A DNA stretch of 64,000 nucleotides from Janibacter limosus NBRC 16128 (GTDB lineage: Bacteria > Actinomycetota > Actinomycetes > Actinomycetales > Dermatophilaceae). The translations under genes and the position numbers were made by a program. Below, piece by piece: positions 8,827-17,088 of this stretch. The notes below the pieces were generated by a model, which was not told the DNA's origin, searched no databases, and saw only the letters and a list, made by a program, of their open reading frames with translations. The DNA lies in the NCBI RefSeq assembly GCF_001570985.1, contig NZ_BCSS01000008.1:39816-103815 (forward strand), given 5' to 3'. The first letter of the stretch is position 1. Every line of letters begins with the position of its first letter.

Positions 8827-9441
8827 ATGGACGTCATCGTGGGAGACGACGGGTTGGCCCGGCCGCAGTGGGCCGCCAGCGACCCGTTGATGCAGGAGTA
8901 CTACGACACCGAGTGGGGCCTGCCCGTACGCGACGAGCGTGGGCTCTTCGAGCGGCTCAGCCTCGAGGCCTTCCAGTCGGGGCTCTCGTGGGCGACCATC
9001 TTGCGCAAGCGGGAGAACTTCCGGGCGGCCTTCGACGGATTCGACCCCGACCGGGTCGCGGCCTACGGGGAGCAGGACGTGGCCCGCCTCATGGACGACG
9101 TCGGGATCGTGCGCAACCGGGCCAAGGTCGAGGCGACGATCCGCAACGCCGGCGCCACGATCTCCCTTCGCGCCGAAGGGGGCCTACCGGACCTCATCTG
9201 GTCCTTCCGTCCGGCGCGCACGCCGATGCCGCGGACCTTCGCCGAGGTGCCCACGACCTCCGACGAGTCCAGGGCGCTGGCCAAGGAGCTCAAGCGGCGC
9301 GGCTTCGCCTTCGTCGGTCCCACCACGGCCTTCGCGCTCATGGAGGCGGTGGGCATCGTCGACACCCATCTGCTCGACAGCCACCGCCGCGGCTCATCGG
9401 GCGTGTGGCGCGGCGACGGTCTGCCGGTGGAGGATGTCTGA
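8827..9441 (+). CDS. tag: DNA-3-methyladenine glycosylase I, lacking most zinc ligands
   Basis: The 204-aa protein aligns by eye with E. coli Tag: SDPLMQEYYDTEWG, LEAFQSGLSWATILRKRENF (catalytic-region Glu47 and the LSW tryptophan kept) and KRRGFAFVGPTT. It excises 3-methyladenine in base-excision repair. E. coli Tag holds a zinc-snap with Cys4, His17, His175 and Cys179; here the equivalents are Pro13, Tyr26, His181 and Ser185, so three of four ligands are absent. The start at ATG 8827 has only a weak ribosome site; the frame is open far upstream but that stretch overlaps parA. The next gene starts one base after the stop. Confidence 0.92.
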   Translation: MDVIVGDDGLARPQWAASDPLMQEYYDTEWGLPVRDERGLFERLSLEAFQSGLSWATILRKRENFRAAFDGFDPDRVAAYGEQDVARLMDDVGIVRNRAKVEATIRNAGATISLRAEGGLPDLIWSFRPARTPMPRTFAEVPTTSDESRALAKELKRRGFAFVGPTTAFALMEAVGIVDTHLLDSHRRGSSGVWRGDGLPVEDV

Positions 9442-9442
9442 C

Positions 9443-9880
9443 ATGAGCACCCTCGACCGCGACCTGTACCCGCACTGGGTCACCGTCCCCACCCGATGGA
9501 GCGACAACGACCAGTTCGGTCACGTCAACAACGCCGTGCACTACTCGGTGATGGACACGACGATCAACAACTGGTTCAAGGTGCACGGCTTCGACGTCGC
9601 CCAGGGCGGCGACACGATCAACCTCATCCCCGAGACCGGGTGCCGCTACCTGGCCGAGATGTCCTACCCGGACACCTTCGAGGTCGGACTGCGCGCCCTG
9701 TCCGTCGGCCGGTCGAGCGTGCGCTGGGAGTGCGCCCTCGTGCGCGCCAGCGACGGTGCGCTGGTGGCGCTCGCGACCTCGGCGCATGTCTTCGTCGACG
9801 CCGTGACGCGGCGACCGTCGGCGGTCCCGGAGAGCCTCCGGGGCAGTCTCGAAGCGCTCGTCACCACCCCGATTTCATGA
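9443..9880 (+). CDS. Acyl-CoA thioesterase, 4-hydroxybenzoyl-CoA thioesterase family
   Basis: The 145-aa single hotdog-fold domain carries RWSDNDQFGHVNNAVHYSV near residue 18, the signature of the 4HBT/YbgC group with the Asp next to the GHVNN turn as the likely catalytic residue. The family hydrolyses acyl-CoA thioesters. The start is set at ATG 9443 because GGAGG (9429-9433) is correctly spaced; an in-frame ATG at 9434 would directly abut that site. It is the second gene after tag, probably co-transcribed. The 3' end overlaps a candidate promoter for the next tRNA genes. Confidence 0.85.
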   Translation: MSTLDRDLYPHWVTVPTRWSDNDQFGHVNNAVHYSVMDTTINNWFKVHGFDVAQGGDTINLIPETGCRYLAEMSYPDTFEVGLRALSVGRSSVRWECALVRASDGALVALATSAHVFVDAVTRRPSAVPESLRGSLEALVTTPIS

Positions 9881-9903
9881 CCGGGCCATCTGCCGTGTAA
9901 TCT
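9874..9903 (+). promoter_or_regulatory. Candidate promoter of tRNA-Thr/tRNA-Met
   Basis: TTCATG (9874-9879), 18 bp, TAATCT (9898-9903). The -10 is strong and lies 45 bp before the tRNA-Thr 5' end. The -35 is weak and inside the end of the thioesterase gene. Confidence 0.4.
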
Positions 9904-9948
9904 CTCCCGAGGTGTTCACCGGACCGCCGCAAGGCGCCCGGCAGACCC

Positions 9949-10021
9949 GCCCCCTTAGCTCAGTCGGCAGAGCGTTTCCATGGTAAGGAAAAGGTCGTCG
10001 GTTCGATTCCGACAGGGGGCT
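9949..10021 (+). tRNA. tRNA-Thr (GGT)
   Basis: Acceptor arms GCCCCCT (9949-9955) and AGGGGGC (10014-10020) pair fully, discriminator T10021. The anticodon stem TTTCC/GGAAA closes loop ATGGTAA with anticodon GGT at 9982-9984. CCA is not encoded. Confidence 0.97.
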
Positions 10022-10058
10022 CTCGTTCGACCGGCGCCTGGCGTGGGTCGTCCGTCAT

Positions 10059-10132
10059 GGCGGGGTAGCTCAGCTGGTTAGAGCGCACGACTCATAATCG
10101 TGAGGTCGCGGGATCGAGTCCCGCTCCCGCTA
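10059..10132 (+). tRNA. tRNA-Met (CAT), elongator type
   Basis: Acceptor GGCGGGG (10059-10065) pairs with TCCCGCT (10125-10131) using G-U wobbles at both ends; discriminator A10132. Anticodon CAT is at 10093-10095. The stem lacks the three consecutive G-C pairs of initiator tRNA, and the position next to rpmG is the usual place for the elongator. The T-loop starts with A instead of the usual T54. CCA is not encoded. A lysidine-modified tRNA-Ile2 cannot be fully excluded. Confidence 0.9.
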
Positions 10133-10303
10133 CGCAGTGCCTCGGAGTGTCGAGCCGCCGATTTCCGGTGGAGGCGCCCCGTGGACTATTCTTGTGCGTC
10201 GCCGTGTTGTGCCCACAGGGCTGCAGCACCACACGCACCTCCCGCCCAGCGCAGACCGGCGCAGGCGAGTACCACCCGAAGTGTCTGAGAGCAGGTTCTT
10301 ACC

Positions 10304-10474
10304 GTGGCATCCAAGAGCGCCGACGTCCGCCCCAAGATCACCCTGGCGTGCACGGAGTGCAAGGAGCGGAACTACATCACCAAGAAGAACCGCCGCAACA
10401 CCCCGGACCGCATCGAGCTCGCGAAGTTCTGCAACCGGTGCCGCGCGCACACCCCGCACCGCGAGACCCGCTGA
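10304..10474 (+). CDS. rpmG: Ribosomal protein L33, zinc-binding form
   Basis: The 56-aa protein starts at GTG 10304. Two CxxC pairs (CTEC and CNRC) form the zinc ribbon of the C+ type of L33, and the rest ([19 protein letters not shown]) matches the family. L33 is a large-subunit protein near the E site. Position after tRNA-Thr/tRNA-Met and before two MaoC genes is the conserved actinobacterial order. It has a 171-nt upstream region and its own terminator, so it is probably a single-gene transcript. Confidence 0.97.
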   Translation: MASKSADVRPKITLACTECKERNYITKKNRRNTPDRIELAKFCNRCRAHTPHRETR

Positions 10475-10497
10475 GTCCAGCACCCCGTACCACCCCG

Positions 10498-10531
10498 ACG
10501 CGGCCGCCGAGCACCTGCTCGGCGGCCGCGT
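10498..10531 (+). terminator. Terminator after rpmG
   Basis: A perfect 16-bp inverted repeat (10498-10513 with 10516-10531) and a two-base centre, 23 bp after the rpmG stop and 28 bp before the next gene. Confidence 0.75.
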
Positions 10532-10559
10532 CGTCGTCGCGCCTGCCTACACTGGCCCC

Positions 10560-11006
10560 ATGGCCGTGAACGAGGACTTCCAGGGGCGCAGCTATGACCC
10601 GACCCCTCCCTTCGATGTCGGGCGTGAGCACATCCGCGACTTCGCCGCCGCGGTGGGCGCCACCGACCCGATCCACCACGACGTCGAGGCAGCCCGCACC
10701 GCTGGATACGCCGACCTGGTCGCACCGCCGACCTTTGCGGTGATCCCGGGCCAGCGCACCGACGCACAGTTCGTCGCTGACCCCGATGCCGGCGTCGACT
10801 ACACCCGTGTGGTCCATGGGGAGCAGCGCTTCGCCCACCACCGGCCGATCGTGGCCGGGGACGAGCTGCGGGGTGTCCTGCACATCGACACGATCCGCGC
10901 GGCCGGCGGCCACCAGATGGTGACCATGCGCAGCGAGATCATCGACGCCCAGGACCAGCCGGTGGCGACGAGCCTGTCGACGATCGTCGTCCGAGGAGGG
11001 GAGTGA
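10560..11006 (+). CDS. MaoC-like dehydratase, N-terminal-type subunit (UPF0336/HadA-like)
   Basis: The 148-aa hotdog protein starts at ATG 10560. Blocks such as GRSYDPTPPFDVGREHIRDFA, APPTFAVI and VVHGEQRFAHHRPI match the UPF0336/FAS1-like dehydratase group. In mycobacteria the equivalent HadA pairs with HadB as a (3R)-hydroxyacyl-ACP dehydratase in FAS-II. This subunit has the substrate-tunnel role and lacks the hydratase-2 active-site motif, which the next gene carries. They are adjacent with an overlap or near-overlap (TGA at 11004-11006, next ATG 11009), so a heterodimer is likely. The physiological substrate is not known. Confidence 0.88.
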   Translation: MAVNEDFQGRSYDPTPPFDVGREHIRDFAAAVGATDPIHHDVEAARTAGYADLVAPPTFAVIPGQRTDAQFVADPDAGVDYTRVVHGEQRFAHHRPIVAGDELRGVLHIDTIRAAGGHQMVTMRSEIIDAQDQPVATSLSTIVVRGGE

Positions 11007-11008
11007 GC

Positions 11009-11443
11009 ATGAGCGATCAGACCGTGCGTCAGTTTTCGCAGGTGAGCGAAGGGGAGTCCCTCCCCGAGCGCTCGATCCCGGTCACCCGGGCCCACCTCGT
11101 GCACTACGCGGGCGCCTCCGGCGACCGCAATGTCATCCACTGGGACGAGCGCACCGCGCAGGCCGTCGGCCTGCCGGACGTCATCGCCCACGGCATGTGG
11201 ACGATGGGCTCCGCCGTCCAGGTCGTCACCGACTGGGTCGGTGACGCAGGCCGGGTCATCGACTACGGGACCCGCTTCACCAAGCCGGTCGTCGTCCCGC
11301 ACGACGGAGGCGCCGTGCTCGACGTCGCGGGCAAGGTCACCAAGACCGACCCCGAGACCAGACAGGCGACCGTGGAGCTGACTGTGACCTGCGGTGGCGA
11401 CAAGGTCCTGGGCCGCTGCCGCGCCGTCGTCCAGCTCGACTGA
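11009..11443 (+). CDS. MaoC-like dehydratase, catalytic subunit (HadB-like)
   Basis: The 144-aa protein carries the hydratase-2 motif YAGASGDRNVIHWD near residue 34, with the catalytic Asp/His pair. It would dehydrate (3R)-hydroxyacyl thioesters together with the preceding subunit. The start is ATG 11009, with AGGAGG at 10994-10999; GTG 11003 is in frame but too close to that site. Its TGA shares a base with the ATG of murB (TGATG), indicating translational coupling with a cell-wall gene. Confidence 0.9.
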   Translation: MSDQTVRQFSQVSEGESLPERSIPVTRAHLVHYAGASGDRNVIHWDERTAQAVGLPDVIAHGMWTMGSAVQVVTDWVGDAGRVIDYGTRFTKPVVVPHDGGAVLDVAGKVTKTDPETRQATVELTVTCGGDKVLGRCRAVVQLD

Positions 11444-12516
11444 TGGCGCTGAGCGAGCACGGCGCCCCTCTGGCGCCGCTCACGACCATGCGCGTCGGAG
11501 GCCCCGCCGACACGCTCGTGACGGCCGTGACGACGGACGAGGTCGTGGCCGCGGTCCGTGCGGCGGACGAGGCGGGGACCCCCCTTCTGCTCGTGTCCGG
11601 CGGGTCCAACCTGGTCATCGCTGATGACGGGTTCCGCGGCACGGTCGTGCGCATCGCGACGCAGGGTCTGCGCGTCGAGTCCCGGGACGACGAGCACGTC
11701 GTCGTGACCGTCGCTGCGGGCGAGGTCTGGGACGAGGTCGTGGCCCGAGCCGTCGCCGAGGGCTGGTCGGGCATCGAGGCGCTGTCCGGGATCCCCGGGC
11801 TGGCCGGGGCCACCCCGGTGCAGAACGTGGGCGCCTACGGGCAGGAGGTCGCGCAGACCATCACCCGGGTGCTCGCCTGGGACCGCCAGGAGCAGCGGCA
11901 GGTCACCTTCGACAACGCGCAGTGCGGGTTCACCTATCGGCACTCGGTCTTCAAGCAGAGCGACCGGTACGTCGTGCTCGAGGTGACCTTCGAGCTGGGT
12001 CTCGGCGGGCTGTCCGCCCCCGTGGCCTACGCGGACCTCGCGCGGCAGCTGGACGTCGAGCAGGGGGAGCGGGTCCCGCTCGCCGCGGCGCGCGAGGCCG
12101 TCCTCGTGCAGCGCGGCAACCGCGGCATGGTGCTCGACGCGAGCGACCACGACACGTGGAGCTGCGGCTCCTTCTTCACCAACCCGATCCTGCCCACGTC
12201 GCAGATGGATGCACTCGTGGAGCGGGCCACCCAGCGTCTCGGGCCGGACGGGCCCGTGCCGCCGGTCTTCGCTGCGGGCGAGGGGCAGTCCAAGACGAGT
12301 GCCGCCTGGCTCATCGACAAGGCAGGCTTCGGCAAGGGGCACCGCATGCCCGGTCCGGTCGCACTGTCGACCAAGCACACGCTCGCGATCACCAACCGTG
12401 GCGGTGCCACGGCCGCCGATGTCGCCGAGCTCGCCCGGGAGGTGCGTGACGGGGTGCGTGAGGCCTTCGGCGTCACCCTCGTCAACGAGCCCGTCTTCGT
12501 CGGGCACTCCCTGTAG
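11443..12516 (+). CDS. murB: UDP-N-acetylenolpyruvoylglucosamine reductase
   Basis: The 357-aa protein reduces UDP-GlcNAc-enolpyruvate to UDP-MurNAc with NADPH and FAD, the second committed step of peptidoglycan synthesis. Visible motifs are LTTMRVGGPAD, the FAD-binding LVSGGSNLVIADDGF, GIPGLAGATPVQNVGAYGQE, YRHSVFK, the catalytic-serine block GSFFTNPI, and SAAWLIDKAGF. The ATG overlaps the stop of the dehydratase gene by one base. Length is normal for the actinobacterial form. A strong bidirectional hairpin follows. Confidence 0.97.
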   Translation: MALSEHGAPLAPLTTMRVGGPADTLVTAVTTDEVVAAVRAADEAGTPLLLVSGGSNLVIADDGFRGTVVRIATQGLRVESRDDEHVVVTVAAGEVWDEVVARAVAEGWSGIEALSGIPGLAGATPVQNVGAYGQEVAQTITRVLAWDRQEQRQVTFDNAQCGFTYRHSVFKQSDRYVVLEVTFELGLGGLSAPVAYADLARQLDVEQGERVPLAAAREAVLVQRGNRGMVLDASDHDTWSCGSFFTNPILPTSQMDALVERATQRLGPDGPVPPVFAAGEGQSKTSAAWLIDKAGFGKGHRMPGPVALSTKHTLAITNRGGATAADVAELAREVRDGVREAFGVTLVNEPVFVGHSL

Positions 12517-12531
12517 CTGGCGTCCTGCTGA

Positions 12532-12575
12532 CATGACGAGGGCCACGGTCGACATCGACCGTGGCCCTCGTCATG
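12532..12575. terminator. Bidirectional terminator, murB / subtilase
   Basis: A perfect 21-bp inverted repeat (12532-12552 and 12555-12575) between the convergent murB and peptidase genes. No U-tract. Confidence 0.85.
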
Positions 12576-12587
12576 TGTGTGCGCCGG

Positions 12588-14084
12588 TCAGCGGACCGCC
12601 GCGTAGGCGTCGACGATGCCGTCGCCGTAGTAGGAGTTCTCCTGAGGGCTGCCGACGCACGGTGCGCCCATGAGGGTCGTCGAGCACGGGGTGTCCGTGG
12701 CCTGCGCCCGCAGCTCGCTGACGATCTTGTCCGGACCCCACGTCGGGTGCGCCGACTTCATCAGGGCCGCGACGCCGGCGACGTGCGGGGACGCCATCGA
12801 GGTTCCGCTCTTGGTGCCCCACCCGTTGTCGCGGGTGATGGTCGACAGGATCGAGCTGCCGGGGGCAGCGACGTCGATCGAGCCGAGACCGCGGTTGGAG
12901 AAGTACGACAGCTTGCCCTGGCGGTCGATCGAGGACACGGTCACGACGCCGTCGAGCTCCGTCGGGATGTCCTTGCACGAGCTGTTGATGACCCGGTCGG
13001 TCTGCACCGCGGCGTCATTGGGACTGGAGTCGTTGGTCGTCTTGTCCGACAGGTCGTAGGAGCTGTTGCCAGCCGCGGCGACGTGCACGGCGCCCTGGTC
13101 GGTCGACCACTCGACGGCACGACGCACGGCCTCCATGGCGGGAGCCTGCTCCGGCTGGTCGCCGCACCAGAACTCGAAGGGGTCGACGTAGTAGCTGTTG
13201 TTGGTGACGTCCATGCCCTTGAGGCCGGCCTCCATGAAGCCGCAGACCGCGTACTCGGGGTAGATGAACCCGTCGTCGTTGACCACCTTGACCGAGGCCA
13301 TCTTGACCCCGGGCGCGATGCCGACGATGCCGACGCCATTGCGTTCGGCGCCGATCGTGCCGGCGACGTGGGTGCCGTGGTCGCTCGTCGTCGGGGCCCA
13401 CGCGTCCTCGCCGGTTGCGGGTCGTCCGGCGTTGGTGCAGCCGACCGACGTGGACCGGTCGATCTGGTTGGCCAGGTCCGGGTGGTCGGGGTCGATGCCG
13501 GAGTCGAGCACGCCGACCGTGACATCAGGGGAGCCGGTGGTGATCGCGTGCGCCTGCGGCACGTTGATCATCTGCATGTCCCACTGCTCGCCCTCGCGCG
13601 GGTCGGTCGTGGTGGCCGCGGTGCCCTCGGAGATGTCGCCCTTCTTGGTGGCGGAGGCCTTCAGCTGGCCCTTGCCCGGACCCCAGGGAGCCTGGACGCC
13701 CTCGGGCGTGCCCTCGCTGACCGCGACGGAGCGGGTCGGGCCGACGGACTCGATGGCGTTGTTGGCGGACGAGACCACGGCGGTGCGGAAGTCGGCCTGC
13801 GTCGAGTGGGCGACGACGACCCCGATCTGCGGCCAGGACTGGATGACGACGCCGCCGGCGGACGTCACCGCCTTTTCGGCCTTGCGGACCTGACCCGGGT
13901 TGGCGGCCTTGGTGTTGATGACATAGCTGGAGATCTGTCCGTCGGGGGTCGAGATCGGCACCGGGGTCGACGCCGGCTCGTCCTGGGTTGCTCCGGTGGC
14001 TGACTGGGCGCCCATCACGCCGAGTCCGAGGATCGCGGCGGTGGCCGCGAGACGGGCTGTGCGTGGCCTCATGCGGGTGGTCAT
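12588..14084 (-). CDS. Secreted subtilisin-like serine protease (S8 family)
   Basis: The 498-aa preproprotein starts at ATG 14084 with AAGGAG at 14090-14095 on the reverse strand. A signal peptide (arginine-rich start, hydrophobic core AATAAILGLGVMGA, likely cleavage after ATGA) is followed by an I9-like propeptide at about 45-105. The catalytic triad is visible: Asp194 (VLDSGID), His236 (DHGTHVAG) and Ser429 (GTSMASPHVAG). No C-terminal repeat or anchor is seen, so the enzyme is probably released. Cysteines scattered in the mature part (e.g. SVGCTN, SSCKD, CSTTLMGAPC) could form disulfides. It is monocistronic. Confidence 0.95.
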   Translation of the reverse strand: MTTRMRPRTARLAATAAILGLGVMGAQSATGATQDEPASTPVPISTPDGQISSYVINTKAANPGQVRKAEKAVTSAGGVVIQSWPQIGVVVAHSTQADFRTAVVSSANNAIESVGPTRSVAVSEGTPEGVQAPWGPGKGQLKASATKKGDISEGTAATTTDPREGEQWDMQMINVPQAHAITTGSPDVTVGVLDSGIDPDHPDLANQIDRSTSVGCTNAGRPATGEDAWAPTTSDHGTHVAGTIGAERNGVGIVGIAPGVKMASVKVVNDDGFIYPEYAVCGFMEAGLKGMDVTNNSYYVDPFEFWCGDQPEQAPAMEAVRRAVEWSTDQGAVHVAAAGNSSYDLSDKTTNDSSPNDAAVQTDRVINSSCKDIPTELDGVVTVSSIDRQGKLSYFSNRGLGSIDVAAPGSSILSTITRDNGWGTKSGTSMASPHVAGVAALMKSAHPTWGPDKIVSELRAQATDTPCSTTLMGAPCVGSPQENSYYGDGIVDAYAAVR

Positions 14085-14228
14085 GTGCACTCCTTCGTGC
14101 CTGTGTCAGGGTGACGCGAGAGCGGGTGTTCCGCGCGCGTTGGCCCGATGATGGCAGAAGGATCGTCGACCTGCAGTGCGAACGCCACACATCCTGCGGT
14201 CTTGCCCCTCACATGCCGGATGGTCCGG

Positions 14229-15272
14229 TCAGGCGGGGGCGGCCAACCACGTGTCGATGTCAGTCATCGCCGCGTCGATGACCTCGCGCGGTGCCCGGCT
14301 CGCCCGGAAGGAGCCGCGGGCCAGCTCGGCGATCTCCTGGTCGTCCAGGCCGTGGACGGTGCGCGCGGTCTCGTACTGGTCGAGCAGGCGTGAGTCGAAG
14401 AGCAGGGGGTCGTCGGCGCCGAGCGCGATCGTCGCGCCGGCCGAGACGAGGGCTCGCAGGGGAACCTCCGGTGCCTCGTGGTAGACGCCGAGCGAGACAT
14501 TGGAGCCCGGACACACCTCGAGGGCCACGCCGGCCTCGACGATGGCAGCGAGCACGCGTGGGTCCTCGGTGCTGCGCACCCCGTGCCCGAGGCGGTCGGG
14601 ACGGAGCGTCGCGAGGGTCTCGGCCACGGACTCGGGGCCGAGGAGCTCTCCGGCGTGGGGCACGAGGGCCAGTCCGGCCCGCTCCGCGATGCGGAAGGCG
14701 GGTGCGAAGTCCGGGGTGTCCCCCCTTCGCTCGTCGTTGGACAGCCCGAAGCCCACCACGCCGTCGGGGACCGCGTACTGCGCCGCGAGCCGGGCGAGGG
14801 TGCGTGCCTCCAGGGGGTGGCGGATGCGGCTGGCCGCCATCAGGACGCCGACCCGCGCCGAGCCCGTCTCGTCGGCGGTCGAGTTCACCGAGCGCGCCTC
14901 GTCGAGGACGATCTCCATGGCGGGCGTGATCCCACCGACGAAGGGGGCGTACGACGTCGGGTCGACCTGGATCTCCAGCCAGCGCGACCCCTCGGCGCCG
15001 TCGTCCAGCGCGGCCTCGCGCACGATCCGGCGCATGTCGGCCTCTCCGCGCACGCAGTGCCGTGCGGCGTCGTAGAGGCGTTGGAAGCGAAACCACCCCC
15101 GCTCGTCCGCAGCGGACAGCTGCGGGGGATACCCGGAGCGAAGGGAGTCGGGCAGCCGCATCCCGTGGCCGGCGGCCATGTCTCGTACGGTCTCCACCCG
15201 CATGGACCCCGTGAAGTGCAGGTGGAGGTGGGCCTTGGGGAGGTCCCGCAGGTCCCGGCCGGTGGTGCTCAG
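14229..15272 (-). CDS. add: Adenosine deaminase family protein, apparent CTG start
   Basis: The 347-aa zinc hydrolase has KAHLHLHFTGSMR (metal ligands His17 and His19), PHAGE, DRLGHGV, VCPGSN and GADDPLLF, the full adenosine deaminase motif set. The N-terminal block has FTG where classical enzymes have L(E/D)G, so the substrate may differ from adenosine. The first ATG (15203) would delete the metal ligands. Between the upstream in-frame stop and the HxH motif no ATG, GTG or TTG exists; the plausible start is CTG at 15272-15270, overlapping the upstream gene's stop as CTGA and preceded by AGGAGA. Translation would be coupled to the DUF5709 gene. Confidence 0.9.
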   Translation of the reverse strand: MSTTGRDLRDLPKAHLHLHFTGSMRVETVRDMAAGHGMRLPDSLRSGYPPQLSAADERGWFRFQRLYDAARHCVRGEADMRRIVREAALDDGAEGSRWLEIQVDPTSYAPFVGGITPAMEIVLDEARSVNSTADETGSARVGVLMAASRIRHPLEARTLARLAAQYAVPDGVVGFGLSNDERRGDTPDFAPAFRIAERAGLALVPHAGELLGPESVAETLATLRPDRLGHGVRSTEDPRVLAAIVEAGVALEVCPGSNVSLGVYHEAPEVPLRALVSAGATIALGADDPLLFDSRLLDQYETARTVHGLDDQEIAELARGSFRASRAPREVIDAAMTDIDTWLAAPA

Positions 15273-15781
15273 GCGGAGTCTCCTGCCTCATCGTCCCGCT
15301 CGCTGCCGATGATGTGCACGGCGGCCTCCTCGGCGGACGCCGCGCCTCCGTCGACGCCGACATCGCGGCCCCAGGCCTGGTCGTCGCGGTCCTCGTGGCT
15401 GCCCTCGTCGGGGCTCACGAGCCGGCCGGCTCGAGCATCGCCGACCTCGCTGTCACCGAGCCAGTCGTCTTCTGCGGAGATCGCGTCAGGGTCGTCCCCG
15501 CCGACCTGGTCGGCACCGCGGCGGCCCTGCTCCTCCTCCCAGGAGGTGTCCGGCTCCTCCTGCTTGAGGCGCTCGTCGATGGTCTCGTTGACCTGCTGCT
15601 CGGCAGCGGTGACGCCATGCGCGTAGGACCCCCTGGCGGAGTCCGGTGGGGAGTACCCCGCGTCGAGCGCGTCCTCGTCCCCGCGCCCGTCGCCCATGAG
15701 GCTGTCTCCGGGTTGCAGCTGGTCCTCGTCGTCGAGGCTGTAGCTGGTCAGGTCGGTGTCGAGGTCTTCGCGCTCGGTCAT
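15269..15781 (-). CDS. DUF5709 family acidic protein
   Basis: The 170-aa protein is rich in Asp and Glu. The region LDDEDQLQPGDSLMGDGRGD and GYSPPDSARGSYAHGVTAAEQ resembles the actinobacterial DUF5709 family, whose function is unknown. The start is ATG 15781 behind AAGGAG on the reverse strand; an upstream in-frame ATG is inside the preceding gene. The protein has no membrane segment and is probably largely disordered. It lies between the aminotransferase (2 bp upstream) and the deaminase (overlapping CTGA), so the three genes probably form one transcript. Confidence 0.78.
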   Translation of the reverse strand: MTEREDLDTDLTSYSLDDEDQLQPGDSLMGDGRGDEDALDAGYSPPDSARGSYAHGVTAAEQQVNETIDERLKQEEPDTSWEEEQGRRGADQVGGDDPDAISAEDDWLGDSEVGDARAGRLVSPDEGSHEDRDDQAWGRDVGVDGGAASAEEAAVHIIGSERDDEAGDSA

Positions 15782-15783
15782 GG

Positions 15784-17088
15784 TCACTCCTTGGTGGGGT
15801 TTGCGCCCAGCTGCTCGGCCGCGGCGATCAGGACGCACGTGGCGACCGTCTCCATGGCCTCGGTGAGCTCGGACATCGGCGGCATGGTCGGGGCCAGTCG
15901 GATGTTGGTGTCCTGCGGGTCATCGCCGTGCGGGAAGGAGGCGCCGGCCGGGGTGAGGGACAGGCCGGCCTCCTTGGCCAGGGCGACGACGCGCGAGGCG
16001 GTGCCGGGCAGGACATCGAGGTTGACGAAGTAGCCGCCTGTCGGGCGGTTCCACGTCGCGACGCCGAGACCGCCCAGGCGCTCGGTGAGCACCCGGTCCA
16101 CCTCGGCGAACTTGGGGGCGATGATCTCCGCGTGGCGGCGCATGTGGGCACGCACGCCCTCGGCGTCGCCGAAGAACTCCACGTGACGCAGCTGGTTGAC
16201 CTTGTCCGGGCCGATCGAGCCCTTGCCGAGGTGCTCCAGGTACCAGGCGACCTGCTCGACGGAGGAGGCCAGGAAGGCGACGCCGGCGCCCGCCCAGGTG
16301 ATCTTGGAGGTCGAGGCGAACATGATCGCGCGGTGCGGGTGGCCGGCGCCGGAGGCGAGGCTGATGATGTCCGCGCTCTTGGTCTCGTCCTCGGTGAGGT
16401 GGTGGACCGCGTAGGCGTTGTCCCAGAAGATCTTGAAGTCGGGAGCCGCAGTCTCCATCGCGGCCAGACGGCTGGCGACCTCCTGGGTGACGACGGAGCC
16501 GGTCGGGTTGGCGTAGGTCGGGACGACCCACATGCCCTTGATCGACGGGTCGGACGCGGCGAGGTGGGCGATCTCCTCGGCGTCAGGGCCCTCATCGGTC
16601 ATGGGGACGGTGATCATCTGGATCCCGAGGTCCTCCAGGAGCCCGAAGTGACGGTCGTACCCGGGGACCGGGCAGATGAAGGTGACCTTGTCCTCCTTCG
16701 CCCACGGGCGGGGGGAGTCGATCGCGCCGAAGAGCAGCAGGTCGACGAGGACATCGCGCATCATCGTCAGCGAGGAGTTGCCGCCCGCGACGATCTGGTC
16801 GGGCTCGACCCAGAGCAGCTCGGCGAAGATCTCGCGCAGCTCGGCCAACCCGGAGAGTCCGCCGTAGTTGCGGACATCGGTGCCGGCGCGGTCCGTGGTC
16901 GCGGAGGGCAGTGAGAGCATCTCGTCAGCCAGGTCGAGCTGGGCGGCGCTGGGCTTGCCACGCGTGACATCGAGCGTGATGCCCTTGGCGGCCTGGGCCG
17001 CGTGGGCCTCGCGCTGGGACGTCGCAAGAGCAGCGAGCTCCTGCGTGCTGAGGTCGGACAGAGGGCGAGCGGCGTTCGTCGAAGTCAC
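15784..17088 (-). CDS. aspT: Aspartate aminotransferase, corynebacterial AspT type
   Basis: The 434-aa PLP enzyme closely resembles from memory the Corynebacterium glutamicum AspT: LDVTRGKPSAAQLDLADE, GTDVRNYGGL, FICPVPGYDRHF, GMWVVPTYANPTG, FWDNAYAVHHL, the PLP-lysine region STSKITWAGAGVAFL, and RLAPTMPPM at the C terminus. It transfers the amino group between aspartate and 2-oxoglutarate. The start is the GTG at 17088 (VTSTNAARP); there is no ATG in the expected place and the ribosome site is weak. It heads the aspT-DUF5709-add transcript, divergent from tRNA-Trp/secE. Confidence 0.9.
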   Translation of the reverse strand: MTSTNAARPLSDLSTQELAALATSQREAHAAQAAKGITLDVTRGKPSAAQLDLADEMLSLPSATTDRAGTDVRNYGGLSGLAELREIFAELLWVEPDQIVAGGNSSLTMMRDVLVDLLLFGAIDSPRPWAKEDKVTFICPVPGYDRHFGLLEDLGIQMITVPMTDEGPDAEEIAHLAASDPSIKGMWVVPTYANPTGSVVTQEVASRLAAMETAAPDFKIFWDNAYAVHHLTEDETKSADIISLASGAGHPHRAIMFASTSKITWAGAGVAFLASSVEQVAWYLEHLGKGSIGPDKVNQLRHVEFFGDAEGVRAHMRRHAEIIAPKFAEVDRVLTERLGGLGVATWNRPTGGYFVNLDVLPGTASRVVALAKEAGLSLTPAGASFPHGDDPQDTNIRLAPTMPPMSELTEAMETVATCVLIAAAEQLGANPTKE

